Assembly: GCA_012295275.1 (NCBI GenBank)
Contig: CM022669.1
Coordinates: 12,571,980-12,635,979 of the forward strand
DNA length: 64,000 nt
Direction of reading: 5' to 3'
DNA from: Chrysomallon squamiferum
Taxonomy: Eukaryota; Mollusca; Gastropoda; Neomphalida; Peltospiridae
Shown: piece by piece, positions 22,541 to 35,690 of the stretch
How the letters are laid out: every line of letters begins with the position of its first letter
How positions within the stretch are numbered: position 1 is the first letter of the stretch
The notes under the pieces: generated by a model
Seen by the model: only the letters and a program-made list of their open reading frames with translations
Databases searched by the model: none
What the model was told of the DNA's origin: nothing
Program-made: the position numbers and the translations under genes

Positions 22541-23914
22541 TAATGAAAATTAATTTAGACAGAAAAGAAGTAAAGGGAAAAAAATAATAATTTGAAACAT
22601 TATATGGATATTGTGCATACTAATAACAAGTAGGACTTCGTGCTGTGTTTAATAATTTCATTATCTCTTTTTAAAACAAAACAAACAGCGGATTACAACA
22701 TAAACACACAAAATCTGACTACTTGCAAAGCTCAACGGTAGACAAGCTTTTCAACTATATATATGTAATATAGTTCCTGGCATCTTAGGCGAGTTAATCA
22801 GCGGCCTATCGATAGATCCTCGAAATTTCCTTTGTCATTTTTATCATTATTTTTTTTATTTTTTACTCCTTCGGATTACCATAGCAGACACAGTTAATAA
22901 TTAGATGCTCGAAAATATTTTCTTGAAGAAGTTTCACATTTTTGTTTTTAATTTAATTTAATTTAATTTTTGACATTTTCTCTTTTACATGATTTCACAA
23001 CAGAATTATTAACCAAGTCGTTTTCAGCGTCATATTATATATCCATCAATACACCAAGTTAATTTGACTCGAATATAAGAAAGAAAAAGGAAAAAGAAAA
23101 ATCATACACAAAAAAAATGAAAAACAAACATGAAAAATCACGCCGCAACACCCCCCAAAGCCACACAAAACAGTAATAAAAAATAACAAACAAACAAACA
23201 AACAAAAAGAACCCAGCAAAAAGAAAAACAATCACCAAACTACAACAACAACGAAAAGAAAACAAATAACAACTACCTCCGCCGCAGGAAAAAACCAGAA
23301 AGAAAGGCATTGCCATATTCCAAATTACGATTATAAAACAATTTACTACATTAAGAGCTATACTAGTGAGAGCACAGTAAATTCTCAGTTTAACTCAGTC
23401 CAATTCAACGTAACTGGAAATAAAGGGGACTAATTCCTTCAGACTGGCATCAACCGCTTGAATTCCCCTGGGACTGTGATTGGTATCCGTATTTTACTCA
23501 ATGTTTCTACTGGTCGTTTTACGTGTGAGTGTCATAGTGGACTAAGTCACATGAACTCCCTTTTGTGGCATGTATCATCTGATTCTCATTGTTGTGTCAC
23601 TGTAATCGTTTAGTGAACGTAAGTGCAAAAATTTAAAATAAATGTTTCATATTATAATATTTAAATAAATAATAGTGTTTTATTATTAAAATCTTATTGT
23701 CTTAAAACATTTGCGATTTTTGTTAGAACGGACATTCCTTCGTCCCCACCAGTACAGAAAAGTCGAAAGTTTATTTACTGTACTAGTGTACGTTATTATT
23801 TAATGGACATGAAACATAATTGTAACCGATAATAAAAAGATAAAATGTCTTAAGATTATTTAGGATTAGAGAAGTAGAAAATGTTTTTGTAATATCAGTC
23901 GTCACTGATTGCTT
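22541..23914. repeat. A block, copy 3
   Basis: Closest to copy 1, including the CTATCGATAGATCCTCGAA-like stretch near 22,806 and GAATTCCCCTGG near 23,460. It ends at 23,914, where the sequence switches to a group 3 relic. Frames at 23,046-23,316 are low-complexity Phe/Cys strings opposite AAAC-rich DNA. Confidence 0.75.
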
Positions 23915-24700
23915 TATACACAAAATATTCTCAGTTCTTTACGAAAACATGTTTCGTTAGCACAATACAAAATAAAACTGATACAGTTGTTTGTATACAT
24001 CACAGACCACGCTCAGTGCATTTAGCACTTCGAGGTACACACCTGCAGTGTGACGATTAAACACTAATTTGTGTATAAGATAAAAGCACAAAACAGAGTT
24101 GTTCATATTACTTTGGTTGCACTAGTTGAATGTCGGATGAATGTGAGGGATTATGGCTGGTTTTGTCGAAATAAAATAGATGTGTTTCGAACATTTCTTC
24201 CATCCTTCATGTTTCGTCATTGTGTAGAGCTCGTCGATTACTCCGAACTGTTAGAATGAGGGCAGGCGAAAAATTGTAGTGAGAAAACTCTGTCCATTAT
24301 CAGCTCTCTTGTCGCAAATATCACGTACGCATCGTTAAAGTAGGATCCCAGTGATAAATATTAAAATGTAATAATGTCTACAGCGACGAGATGTGCTGGC
24401 AAAACGGCGACTGTCGAAATAACTGAACCCGTTATAATAACTGAAACACGTTTCGTACAAATTTCGTTTTGCATCTCTCGAACGTCATTGATACGCAAAT
24501 TCACTGTGATGCACGGAATGTCCAATTGGTTGGTCGCCCAAATGTTCGTATTACGAATAGCCGATTTGTAGTACCATGTGTCACATGACCTGCCAGAGGT
24601 AACAGTCAGTTTCTCAACAAACCAGTGCAAGGAATGTCAGATACTATGTCGAAGAGGTCTCCTGCTGCTACGACTTCTGAAATGTTTCCAGTAACACCAG
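23915..24700 (-). pseudogene. Group 3 class A GPCR pseudogene, heavily decayed
   Basis: On the minus strand, from right to left: a TM2-like end (DLFDIVSDIPCTGLLRN), a rearranged TM3 region, and TM4 (ICTKRVSVIITGSVISTVAVLPAH), which is the clearest part. A decayed stretch corresponds to ICL3 and TM6. The TM7 end reads LYCANETCFRKELRIFC near 23,918-23,975. The helix 8 signature matches the relic at 13,478. Multiple stops and frameshifts rule out function. The left and right limits are approximate. Confidence 0.72.
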
Positions 24701-25466
24701 TCATAACGATCATACTTGTCTGCTAAGGTGGAATATTATATTCCTTATACTACTGTAAATTAGCCAAGCTTTTTGCATGAGTGAGGTGAAACAGACTATT
24801 TCGGTTATAACCTATTTCTGAACCGATAGAGTTATTTGCTTTTGAAAAGTTGGCTGTTTGTGTACTGTTTCATGAACATAAAAGTGCCAGTAATATTCAG
24901 CCATTATAAAGGAGTTTGTTCACAACAATATTGGATTAAATGTCTGAAAGCTGATTACTGAAAGTACTTTAAGATATTTATTAACAACATTGAATTAAAC
25001 ACTACAGATTAATTATTAAAAATATTTATAAGGTAGTCAATAACTCTGAATTAAATGACAAGTCAGATATTAAAGATATGTGCAAGACTTCTAACAGTAT
25101 TGAATTAAATGAAAAATAATGCACATTAAATAGAAATTATCTTTAAGGTATTCCGTCAGCGTACTGAATTAAATGACATTAAACGTGTTAATTATTAAAG
25201 ATTTGTCAAAGTAACAATATTGAATGGAAATAAAAAAATAATGACCATTATGGAGGGTTTTTGTAGTATACAAAGATTTCTGAGAAAGATTTATCCCGTG
25301 ATTGAGAAATACGATTTAATCAGCTAATATAGATATTATCGCCATGTTCAGAACGTGTTACTGCTTGAAAATAAGTCTGATTATTAGAAATTGTGATATC
25401 CCAAAATTAATTTCCATTAACTGTCTGAGGAAGAGTCATTTGCACGGTGTGTACGTTAGAATGATG
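24701..25466. repeat. Intergenic with a degenerate ~58-bp tandem repeat
   Basis: From about 24,915 to 25,235 the string TGAATTAAATG (or a close variant) recurs at 24,932, 24,991, 25,047, 25,101, 25,165 and 25,221, a spacing of 54-64 bp. ATTATTAAAGAT-like sequence lies between the strings. This is an old minisatellite of about six units. The rest shows nothing recognisable. Confidence 0.65.
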
Positions 25467-26051
25467 TCATTCTTTAGAACAAAACAGTGATCGAAACTCT
25501 TGTCGAAATCGTTGTCCAGTAGCACAGTATAAGACAAAATTTGCAGCAGCGACCGTCCGAGACCATGTAACGCGAGCTCGCGAGGTCAAACATTCACGTA
25601 AGTATGTTGCACGTTTGGTAAAACTAACTTTGATTGTATGTAGAAACCAGACTGAGAAACATCGTTCCAACGTTACTGACACCAACAGCTTTGATGAAGT
25701 GTAAATTGTCCCGTTGGTGGACCATGTATGCAATTTGCAAGCAGCCGGACTACAATCCCGAAAGTCCTATCGTATCACTTGTATCACTTGTATCACTCGT
25801 GTCGTATCACTTGTATCACTCGTGTCGTATCACTCGTATCACTCGTATCGTATCACTTGCAGAGAACCAAACTATCAATCACTGCCACGATTCTGAGATG
25901 TAACGACGTTCTGGTGTTCTTCGCCGACGTCTTCTGCAACACGACGAAATCCAAAATGTTTCCGACTAGACCGATCATGTTTAGGAACGGAGGAACATAT
26001 TTATATGTTGCCACTAATATTTTGAATACCTCATAATCCTGATAATCGGCC
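25467..26051 (-). pseudogene. Group 3 class A GPCR pseudogene with minisatellite between TM2 and TM3
   Basis: It starts MADYQDYEVFKILV at 26,051 and reads openly through TM1 (GLVGN) and TM2 to DSLVLCK, then a stop. A minisatellite (25,768-25,859) replaces the TM2 end and first extracellular loop. TM3 follows (ACKLHTWSTNGTIYTSSK, then VTLERCFSVWF), and TM4 is cut short. About 30 unrelated codons lead to the end of TM7, NFVLYCATGQRFRQEFRSLF, and a stop. TM4-TM6 are therefore deleted. The amino end resembles group 2 (MADY), while the ERCFSVWF segment resembles group 3, so the assignment is tentative. Confidence 0.82.
25768..25859. repeat. GTATCACT(T/C) minisatellite inside receptor pseudogene
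   Basis: Roughly ten head-to-tail copies of GTATCACTT/GTATCACTC, some with an extra GTC or GTATC, fill the position of the TM2-TM3 loop in the pseudogene. It reads as repeated ITCITRV or SLVSLV, so it was not coding for the receptor. Confidence 0.9.
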
Positions 26052-26992
26052 ATTATCTTTCTTATTTGAATGGTTTGCCCCACACAAGAGCTAAAAGGCA
26101 GTTATAGGTTTGTAATTTCTGTGATAAGAGTTCCAAAGAGATATTATATGACTCTGAAAAGTTTTCTTTTTGTATACAGTAACTAGAATACAAAAATGTT
26201 ACTATTCAGTCGTTTTAAAACAGTTTGCATGCATATCGGTAATTTTCAATAATTGAGTATTTTTCAGAAATTCTCAGACTTTAGAAATTAAATATCTACC
26301 AGTAACATTACATCAGAATAATCTGACAGGGTGTAGTTGCGCTTTTATATTTCAGGACATCTATAGCAATGGCATGTAGAACTCTTGCCGGCGATTGGTA
26401 CATTTGAACTTTTTAAATTTGTATTAATTAATGACTATCGAGGATACACGGTCTTCTCTAGGCGATGCTTTTTAATTATCATGGCATTTCAGAGTCTAAC
26501 CAATTATGCAACGATACAATAGGTGAACGTGGTTTTATTGCCCAAGAGTGACTAATAATTATGTGCAAAATATTGTCAATAGCCGCAGTTTAATGAACAC
26601 GTAAGATCAAACAGGAAAACAAAGTAAATAAATTGATTCAGGGTATAAAATTTCTTTTTTTTTCTGTTTCTTTCTTCTTCTTTTTTCTTTTTATTGAAGA
26701 ATGTTGACTGATGACTGTTAATCATTTATGTATAGATGAAGGATTAGTTTCGTACATCGACTAATTAATTCTATGTGCTGCATTTATATTTAAAACAAGA
26801 AAGAATTTGGAAAGAATCATATCATTCTTTTGAAGTATGCTCTGCAATATTTTCAAGTTATCTTTGATTAATTTTTGTTTTTCTGTCCAGTCTTAATTAA
26901 CATCATCTAAAGGGTAGAGTTTTACAACATGAGGGCACTACCATAATTTTAGTGTAATCGTTACGTCTTCGCGAATAAATTGTGAATATTTA

Positions 26993-27031
<39 letters not shown>

Positions 27032-27904
27032 ATATATATGCTTGTGTGTATTTATGCATATATGTACAAATAGCTGAAACAAGGAATTTAAGGAACCTAT
27101 GTCTGTGTGTTTGTATGCTTTAGATAACATAAGGAGAGACAACGCTAGGCAAAGATCAGTTTGTATATAACATTGGGTTTTGTCTCCCTTCGTACACAGA
27201 AGCAGAAATTTTATTTAAAACGAATGACATTTCAATATGTAGTTACATATTGGAAGCCTGCTATAAATAAATAATTATAATTGTGAGTATTATTTATGGT
27301 TTCAATTTTGTTTCTAAAGTGAGATAAAACTTACTATTATCTGATGATATAATACTTAAACCTGTACAGATTCAAAATACGTAAAATTAATTAAACGCGT
27401 TTAACTTGGGGGTTCTTTAAATTGTTTAAATATTTATGGGTACTGTTAACCAGTATGTGTGTGTAATGTATGTATGTATGTATGTATGTATGTATGTATG
27501 TATGTATGTATGTATGTATGTATGTATGTATGTATGTATGTATGTATGTATGTATGTATGTATGAATGTATGTATGTATGTATGTATGTATGTATGTATT
27601 TATGCACATATATGTCTATATATATATATGTATGTATGTATATTTAATGTTTACTTCATCACTGTAGGATTTCAAGAGTTTTTCAATCGAGTATGTCAAC
27701 ATATCTAAGAGTTTATATGAACCAATTGGCCTCTTACAAAAGCGATATTAATTAATACCGTTCAGTTATTTATATCAAGGCCTATAGTGTAAGTTAGCTA
27801 TGGAGAGGTTAAAGACAAATAACTTTGTAATATCTTTATATATGTGTTTGTATTCGTATGTTCATGCGTGTGTGCTTGCATTCGTGTGTGTGTGTATTTG
27901 TTCT
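26052..27904. repeat. 3' flank of minus-strand group 1 receptors, copy 4 (gene lost)
   Basis: 26,390-27,180 matches 13,850-14,640. A (GT)n tract lies at about 26,999-27,030 and a long (TATG)n at about 27,466-27,599. 27,720-27,830 matches the TATTTACATAAAGGTCTGTAG-type region of other flanks. The block then jumps straight into a group 2 relic, so the group 1 minus gene of this module is deleted. The tract-spanning frames of repeated MYVC or IHTY are artefacts. Confidence 0.7.
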
Positions 27905-28634
27905 GAATATTCTTTCTGCAGGACGTGTCTTTTTTCAGAACCTGTCGATTACTCGAAAACAATTTTGTTGATGACTAAAGTGTTACACGATGAGAATAAA
28001 GGAAGGAAAAAGTCTGTAGACACAAAAGTGTATCCATGACCAAACCATTTTCTCGAACACTTCATTCTGCAGTGAAGCGCGTACATTTTCATTACTCTCT
28101 GTTTCAAGCGTATCACCCATCCAGATTTTATAATGACAAAATAACCATTGTTATAATAATGAGAAAGATTACGACAACAGTTGCACGTTTTCTACAAACA
28201 GCCACGTTGATGTGTAAACTGTCCAGTTAGCGGCCCATAAACGCAGCTTACAAGAGTAACACGTTCTGCACAAACAGATTTGACTTAATGCGAAAATAAA
28301 ACTTAGAAACTCCTTTCACCGTCACCAATAGCCACGTTGATGTGTAAATTGTCCAGGGAAATATACTCTTAGAAAAACAACTGTACTGCCGAATGTCATA
28401 ATGTACTAGTCGTACCAACCGAAATCTAAGCAAACCGGTACAGAGAACCAAACTCTCAAAGACTGCCAGGAATCTTAGATATATCCAGGTTGATGTGTGC
28501 TTCATCGACGACGGGATCAAAAGAACCAAAACCAGAATATAACCTACAAGACCGATGCCGATGAGAAACGGAAGCGCATATTGAAATAAATTATTTGAAA
28601 TTTCATGTTCCTTATAGTCAGTGCAATTTGCCGT
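27905..28634 (-). pseudogene. Group 2 class A GPCR pseudogene
   Basis: Minus strand. The start codon position (28,632-28,634) reads ACG where the 41,711 copy has ATG. It then encodes TANCTDYKEHEISNN, TM1 with GLVGY (GN lost), TM2 with LAVFESLVLCTGLL (Asp changed to Glu) and a loop. The TM3 region has lost its Cys and is partly duplicated: the CCACGTTGATGTGTAAA stretch appears at 28,202 and 28,331. A decayed TM4 follows, then a TM5 trace and an ICL3 trace near 27,905-27,960. Several frameshifts are present, so it is not functional. Confidence 0.82.
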
Positions 28635-29657
<1,023 letters not shown>

Positions 29658-29775
29658 AGAATTACTCCGCCCATCACTTCAACATACAGCTGTCCAGTTA
29701 TTTACACTTAACGAACAACTAATATGAAGACATTCTATTCGACATTTCAGTTAATCCGTTATTCTTATGGGCGAT
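29658..29775 (+). promoter_or_regulatory. Conserved upstream block of plus-strand group 1 copy
   Basis: GAATTACTCCGCCCAT (CTCCGCCC at 29,665-29,672), then TTCAACATACAGCTGTCC, TTTACACTTAAC and CTATTCGACATTTCAG. The box is 570 bp before the ATG at 30,242. It closely matches the blocks at 42,674 and 53,834. Function is inferred from conservation. Confidence 0.5.
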
Positions 29776-30241
29776 TTATGTAACGTTTTTAGAGTTTAAA
29801 TGAGTGGTCGTGATTTGTAGAAAAGACGCGAGGAAGCAGATATTAAAAAAACAGGAACAAACATAACAACAACGGATGGAGAACTGGCCTTATATTTCCA
29901 ATTTTCCATTCATTTTGGATATATATTTGGTCAACCATTTATAGCAAAATTTTGTAACAGTAACATCAATAACCGCAGCAACAAGAACGGATAGAAAACC
30001 TGTTTGATAACTGAGTTTTTCCATTTTTATTAAGGACGACTGAAGAACATTTCATAAACTACAAAACTGGGAGTCATTACGATATAAATCTGGTTTCAGT
30101 TAAAAACAACTGCAACTATCGGTATATCATTACCAAGAACAGAAACAGAATTGTTTTTTCAGTTAGTCTTTTTTCCTAAGTAATACTGGATTTAAATTAA
30201 AAAGAGGAAATTGCATATAATAATTATAGTAAACTGGAAAT

Positions 30242-31282
30242 ATGACTGAGTTATCCGAATTTCCTGAATACAGAGCTGCTGTTGCTGTTTGGAAATACGT
30301 TCCGCCGTTCATGCTGACACTAGGACTGGTGGGTAACACTTTAGCGTTCATTGTCTTGTCATGGTCATCATCAATGCGAGAAACGACAATGTCGCTGTAT
30401 TTGAGATGTCTGGCTGTCTTCGACAGTCTCGTTCTCTGTACTGGCTTGTTAAGACTCTGGTTAAGATATCTAGTTAACTACGACATCAGAACATACAGCC
30501 CGACTGCATGCAGACTGCACGTGTGGGCGACCTATTCGACGGTTTACACGTCAGCGTGGTTGTTGGTATCGGTGACGCTGGAAAGATGTTTATCTGTCTG
30601 GTTTCCACATAAAATAAGAATGATATGTACAAGACGTGTAACTGCTGTTATAATTGTGTCCATAATTTTAATAATGGCCATTTTCCCAGCACATTACATT
30701 TTTGGACTCGGCGACTTTGAAGAAACCGAAGGAAATGAGACATATATTCTTCACTGTGATATGTATTCCAGATGAGTACGACGACATTTGAGGCTCTGAA
30801 TTTGGCCATGGATTGATTTTTCTATCTATAGTTTCATACCTTCCTTTATTCTCATCGTATGTAACATTTTAATTATATTCAAAATTGTTTCTGGTAATCA
30901 GATTTTGAAGAATGACACGTCCAATGGAAACAACATTCAGAACAGATCTGCATCAGTTCGACGAAATCAGAACTCATCCATCACATTCATGTTACTTTTC
31001 GTAAGTGCGACGTACGTACTTTGTACAACTCCTTTTTGTGTTTCTGTCATAAAGTACAATATTTTTTTTACCAAATTTGAAAATGTTCGGGACGAGGCAG
31101 TAGATGAATTGAGATGGTCCATAGAAAACATTTTGATGTACACAAACAACTGTATCAATTTTGTTTTATACTGCAGTTCTGGACAACGATTTCGACAAGA
31201 ACTGAGGACTTTGTTTTGTGGTCGTAAGCGGAGACAGTCTGAGATCTACAATGTGCCGGTGACCCAGAGTCACACTGTATAA
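30242..31282 (+). pseudogene. Group 1 class A GPCR, full length but with two in-frame stops in loop 2
   Basis: Starts MTELSEFPEYRAAVAVWKY and is open through TM1-TM4 and the NET glycosylation site to HCDMYSR, then TGA at 30,773-30,775. From TGG at 30,803 (WPWIDF) to the stop at 31,282 the same frame is open again through TM5, ICL3, TM6 (VLCTTP), TM7 (NFVLYCS) and the tail ending SHTV. The roughly 14 codons between hold two stops and look like small compensating indels: in other frames the DEYDD and FEAL pieces of loop 2 can be read. All diagnostic motifs, including C-terminal RQSEIYNVPVTQ, are retained. It is either a very recent pseudogene or an intact gene with a local sequence error. Confidence 0.88.
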
Positions 31283-31914
31283 TCTAAGCATTGAGTTAAT
31301 TGTGTATTGTTTGGTTTAATTATTATTTATAACCACTTTACGAATACTGACAATGTGCACTTCAGAGAAAAACGAAAACAAAGATAGTGTGTCAAATTGG
31401 TGCAGGATACTTGTAATGAACTAATTGATGTTTTCAGTTTTTCTATTTATTCTACTTTATTTGTTAACATTCAACATATTCATGTTTTACCTTTTAGACA
31501 GACCAAAATGTTTTCTTTTAATAATAGTCGAGATAACAGATTTTATGGAATACACTAAATATAGATTTTATCAAGGATTATTTAGGAGACAATTGCTGGT
31601 ACATATTATTGTTTTTATTAACAATGATCAGTATGACTCTCTCTCTCTTTTTTTTATGCTTTACATCAATGTACTGTTCTGACACAGGTAACAACAAAAC
31701 ACAAATGGAGAATAATAAAATGTTTCGATTGTAACATTATATTTCTTTGCGAGCCATATGTACATGAAACTTTTATTTTTATCCTGAAAATTAATTTTAA
31801 GAGTTTCATCAAATTCTTGGGCACACTAAATATAGATTTTTTAAGAGATAAATAAGGATTATTTAGGAGACAAAAGCTGCTACACATTATTGTTTTTATT
31901 AACAATGATCAACA

Positions 31915-32035
<121 letters not shown>

Positions 32036-32103
32036 TGTAATAAGTTTAAAAGCTTTATAAATTTCTTGATAAGTATCAGAAAAAGTTCATTTCAGAATGT
32101 TTC

Positions 32104-32206
<103 letters not shown>

Positions 32207-32455
32207 TTTAGCAATTACATACAACATCAACGGGATCAACGTCTTTACTTTAATTTCAACTGATGAAACGAAGGTTTACATCTACCAGAATGGCGAGAAA
32301 CACTCAATAATGTGAGTGTGCACCAGCGGCATTGATGACAACAGTACATCGTCGTGTCATGCTTCTAATGAGAGCATTAATCTATCTTATCTTGGAGTAG
32401 ATAATCGTGGTCTACCAGAACGTGGTCGATCTCGCACTTCCCCTGTTTGATGTAC
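32207..32455 (-). mobile_element. Tc1-like transposase N-terminal relic, copy 1
   Basis: Read on the minus strand from about 32,455, the sequence encodes HQTGEVRDRPRSGRPRLSTPR, then a stop, then DRLMLSLEA. This is the linker and DRPRSGRP motif typical of the paired-type DNA-binding domain of Tc1-like transposases. Past about 32,330 the frame is too decayed to follow, and no DDE residues remain. Related relics at 46,413 and 56,341 occupy the same place in duplicated flanks, so the insertion predates those duplications. Confidence 0.75.
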
Positions 32456-33014
32456 GCGTTATAGATATATATAATGGGCGAAGTTCATTTCAGAATGTTT
32501 TAAAATAATAATAATAATAATAACTAAAATAAAAGAATTGAAAAGAAAAGAAAAGAATTAGAAATTCGATGTCAGATACCTAATTAAAATTTAACTGGGG
32601 AAATGTGAAGAAATAGTCTTAATGTATTTTGCATAGGTCTGTTTCGCGTTCTGTGCAGTCTTAATTAATAACGAAGAGTAGAGACAAAACAATATTTAGG
32701 CGTTATTATTATTTTACACAGTCGTTACGTCATCTCGTACAAGTCGGATCTAGTTGCTATAAAGTTCTTTTCAGCGCCAGAAAAATACGGTTATCAGTCT
32801 TCTGTATACACAGTGACGTCACGTTTGCAGTTGTAAAGGGATGAAATGGCTGTGTTCAGATGTTTTGTAACAATATTGTACTGCCATGCATTATTATCTA
32901 CAATTAAATGTCGCCCAAAATAATAACTTGGATGAACAAAGAATATTTATTAGGCCAGTTATTCAGACCTTCAAAAGTATACTTTAACTCAATCTCGTAA
33001 GGTAACGTAGAAGA

Positions 33015-33047
<33 letters not shown>

Positions 33048-34996
33048 AAAATAAAATTGAAAATAGCATCAGTCACATTATGAGAGCTTTTTAAAAGAAA
33101 AAAAACAAAACGGAAGTAATGAGAGCTGTTCTAAATATATACAACCAGAAATTGAAGACATCTCAAAACCTTGTGATCAAAGACTTTGACAAACTAGCGA
33201 AATCTAACATTTTGACAATACGATTCACTCTGTGTATAATTTAAGAAAGTAACTATTTATTATCTACAAATCAGTGTAAATTAGACACGCTATTTCACAT
33301 ATTAAACTTTATATATATGTATCTAAGTGTTAAGATCAGATTGGTACGCAAATGTTCATTGTGATGTAGAAATTTTGTATTCACCTTTGAGTAGTGAACT
33401 TATGTTCTAAGCCTTGATGAACCTTTATTATTAATATATAAATATTTTCAAAGGAAATATCAGAATAAGCTGAAATAAAAAATAAGTATAAAGAAGAAGA
33501 TGATTATTAATAACATTTCTGAAAGACGACATTCGGTTTACATATAAGCTTTAAAATCTTAGCTGACACTTGTTGGTATACCCAAAGACTGTTAATAATC
33601 AAATGTACATAATCTTATTTTTAACTATTGTGTCAGTGTTTGTTTATTTAAACTAATCGAAATCATGAATACAGAGTTTGATGAAGACGACTGTGATGTT
33701 TGTTTTTAATATATATTTTAGTCGTAAAAAAGCCAACGCAACTATTTAATCAGTTTTAAGACGTTCCAGGTAAAAACAAAGAAAATAATAATAATAATAA
33801 AAAAAATATATATAATAATAATAAAAGAATAGTTAATTAATTTCATGCATGTAAATTTGTATTACTTCAGGAAAAACAAAACAAAAACAACAACAAAATC
33901 AAAAGAAATAAATATTCCTAATTAGTTTGATTAATTTCTAACTGAAAAACATTTTAGTCGATGAAATAAAATTGTTAACAGAGACAAAAAGACAAAGGAC
34001 TTGTATCTTTTTCTCTGTTTTGAACATAAACAGAAGGCAATTACATGTTTGTCTTTTCTGTTTACTCGTGAACTAAAAAGTCTGTTGTTTGGAAAAATAT
34101 GCAAAATTATTTATAAAGGTGGGGGAGAAAAATTGTCTTTGTCGGTGTCCAGGCCTAAGAAGAACAAAAAAATGAAATTTAATAGGATATTTGAATGAAA
34201 AACAAAAATTTGATTTCATCTTTAAATATTCAGTAAAAAGAGAATGTCGCTGAAATTTTATTATTGATAAAATTTTATCTTAATAATTTTTTTCCCTGAA
34301 AGTAGTTTATTAGCGTTAATGTGTTTAGTGTATGGAATTAATTAAGATGTTTAGATAAAAAATTCATAACTATTTTCCAGCTATATTCAGTGTCAGAAAA
34401 GATTTTTTCAAAGGCATCAATTAGTTTGTTTCGATTGCTGTCTTGCGTTATAAATTATAAAAAAATAACAATAATAATAATTCAAACGTTTTATTTTATT
34501 ATTATTTTTTGCATTATGCTAGAAGCCCATGGCCCTTTTATATTATGAGTACGTGGATTATAGACAGCACAGCCCACTTACAAATCCAGCACTCTTTACT
34601 TAATAAAATAAAATTAAAACAGCAGTAGCAATAATAACAAAAAAATAATAACAAAAGAAAACAATAAAATAAAGTGACAAAACGACAATTAGCATAGCCA
34701 TGGCAAATAAAAAAAAAAAAAAAAAAAATAATAATAATAATAATAATAATTTTAAATGTGTTGTTGTTATTATTTTTATAATGCTAGAAGACCGAGAACC
34801 TTTTATATTATGAATACGTGGACTACAGACAGCTCAGCCCACTTACAAATCCAACACTGTTTACTGTAATAAAATAAAACAACAGCAAAAGTAAAGAAAA
34901 CTAAATAAAACAACAGATACAAAACCAAAACAGATTTCTTTTTTAATTCGACTGAACGACCATTAAGATATTAACATCAAAATGATGATGATGATG

Positions 34997-35053
<57 letters not shown>

Positions 35054-35219
35054 TAATTACTAAATAAAACTAAAACAATCCCGCCCTTACAGCAAGAACA
35101 ACAACAAAGATTCACTCACAATATTCGAATGCAACAAACTGGATAACAAAGCGTTAACTTTCTCTAAACATACTGCCCTTTCGTACTTGGAAATAATTAA
35201 AATGGAAAAGGAAAATGAA

Positions 35220-35690
35220 GTATCCGTTGTTGTTGCTGTGGCTGCTGCTGTTGTTGTTACATTTGGATATCGAAAATTATCTGTCTGTTGTTGTTGTTGT
35301 TGTTTCTGTCTAATCTGAAATTAATGTTTACAAAGTAGAACATACTGATTTATAGACTGAGAAACTTTATAAATCAACGAGTAGAATAATGGAAAAATGT
35401 CAGATGTCGAATAGAAACTGTTTTTCTAATTGGGATGTCGAGTGTAACCAACAGGACTGCTGTGTATTGATTTAAAACATTTTAGCACAGCCTTTTCTAA
35501 GTAAAAATTTCGTTACGTGGATAGTTTACGTTTATTTGGGTAATCTTAAAATATATCTGGATACATTTACGACATATTAAACTGTTATTAATGAAACATA
35601 TAGATTAAGCTATAAACAAAATTATGTTTTATGTTGCAATTTTACAGTATTGATTTTATTCTTCGATGCAAATAACTGTATGTATTCAAA
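35220..35690. other. Orphan group 1 upstream region (ghost of a lost receptor)
   Basis: 35,220-35,470 matches the sequence upstream of minus-strand group 1 genes, including the GTTGTTGCTG-rich stretch and ATGTCGAATAGAAACTG, as at 39,075 and 51,500. 35,480-35,690 matches the spacer that leads to group 2 relics. No receptor lies on either side, and the GGGCGGAG box itself is gone. Confidence 0.6.

Noticed and set aside
34001-34198. 65-codon frame in a 3' flank
   Set aside because: No domain, and the homologous DNA near 45,630 does not keep the frame.
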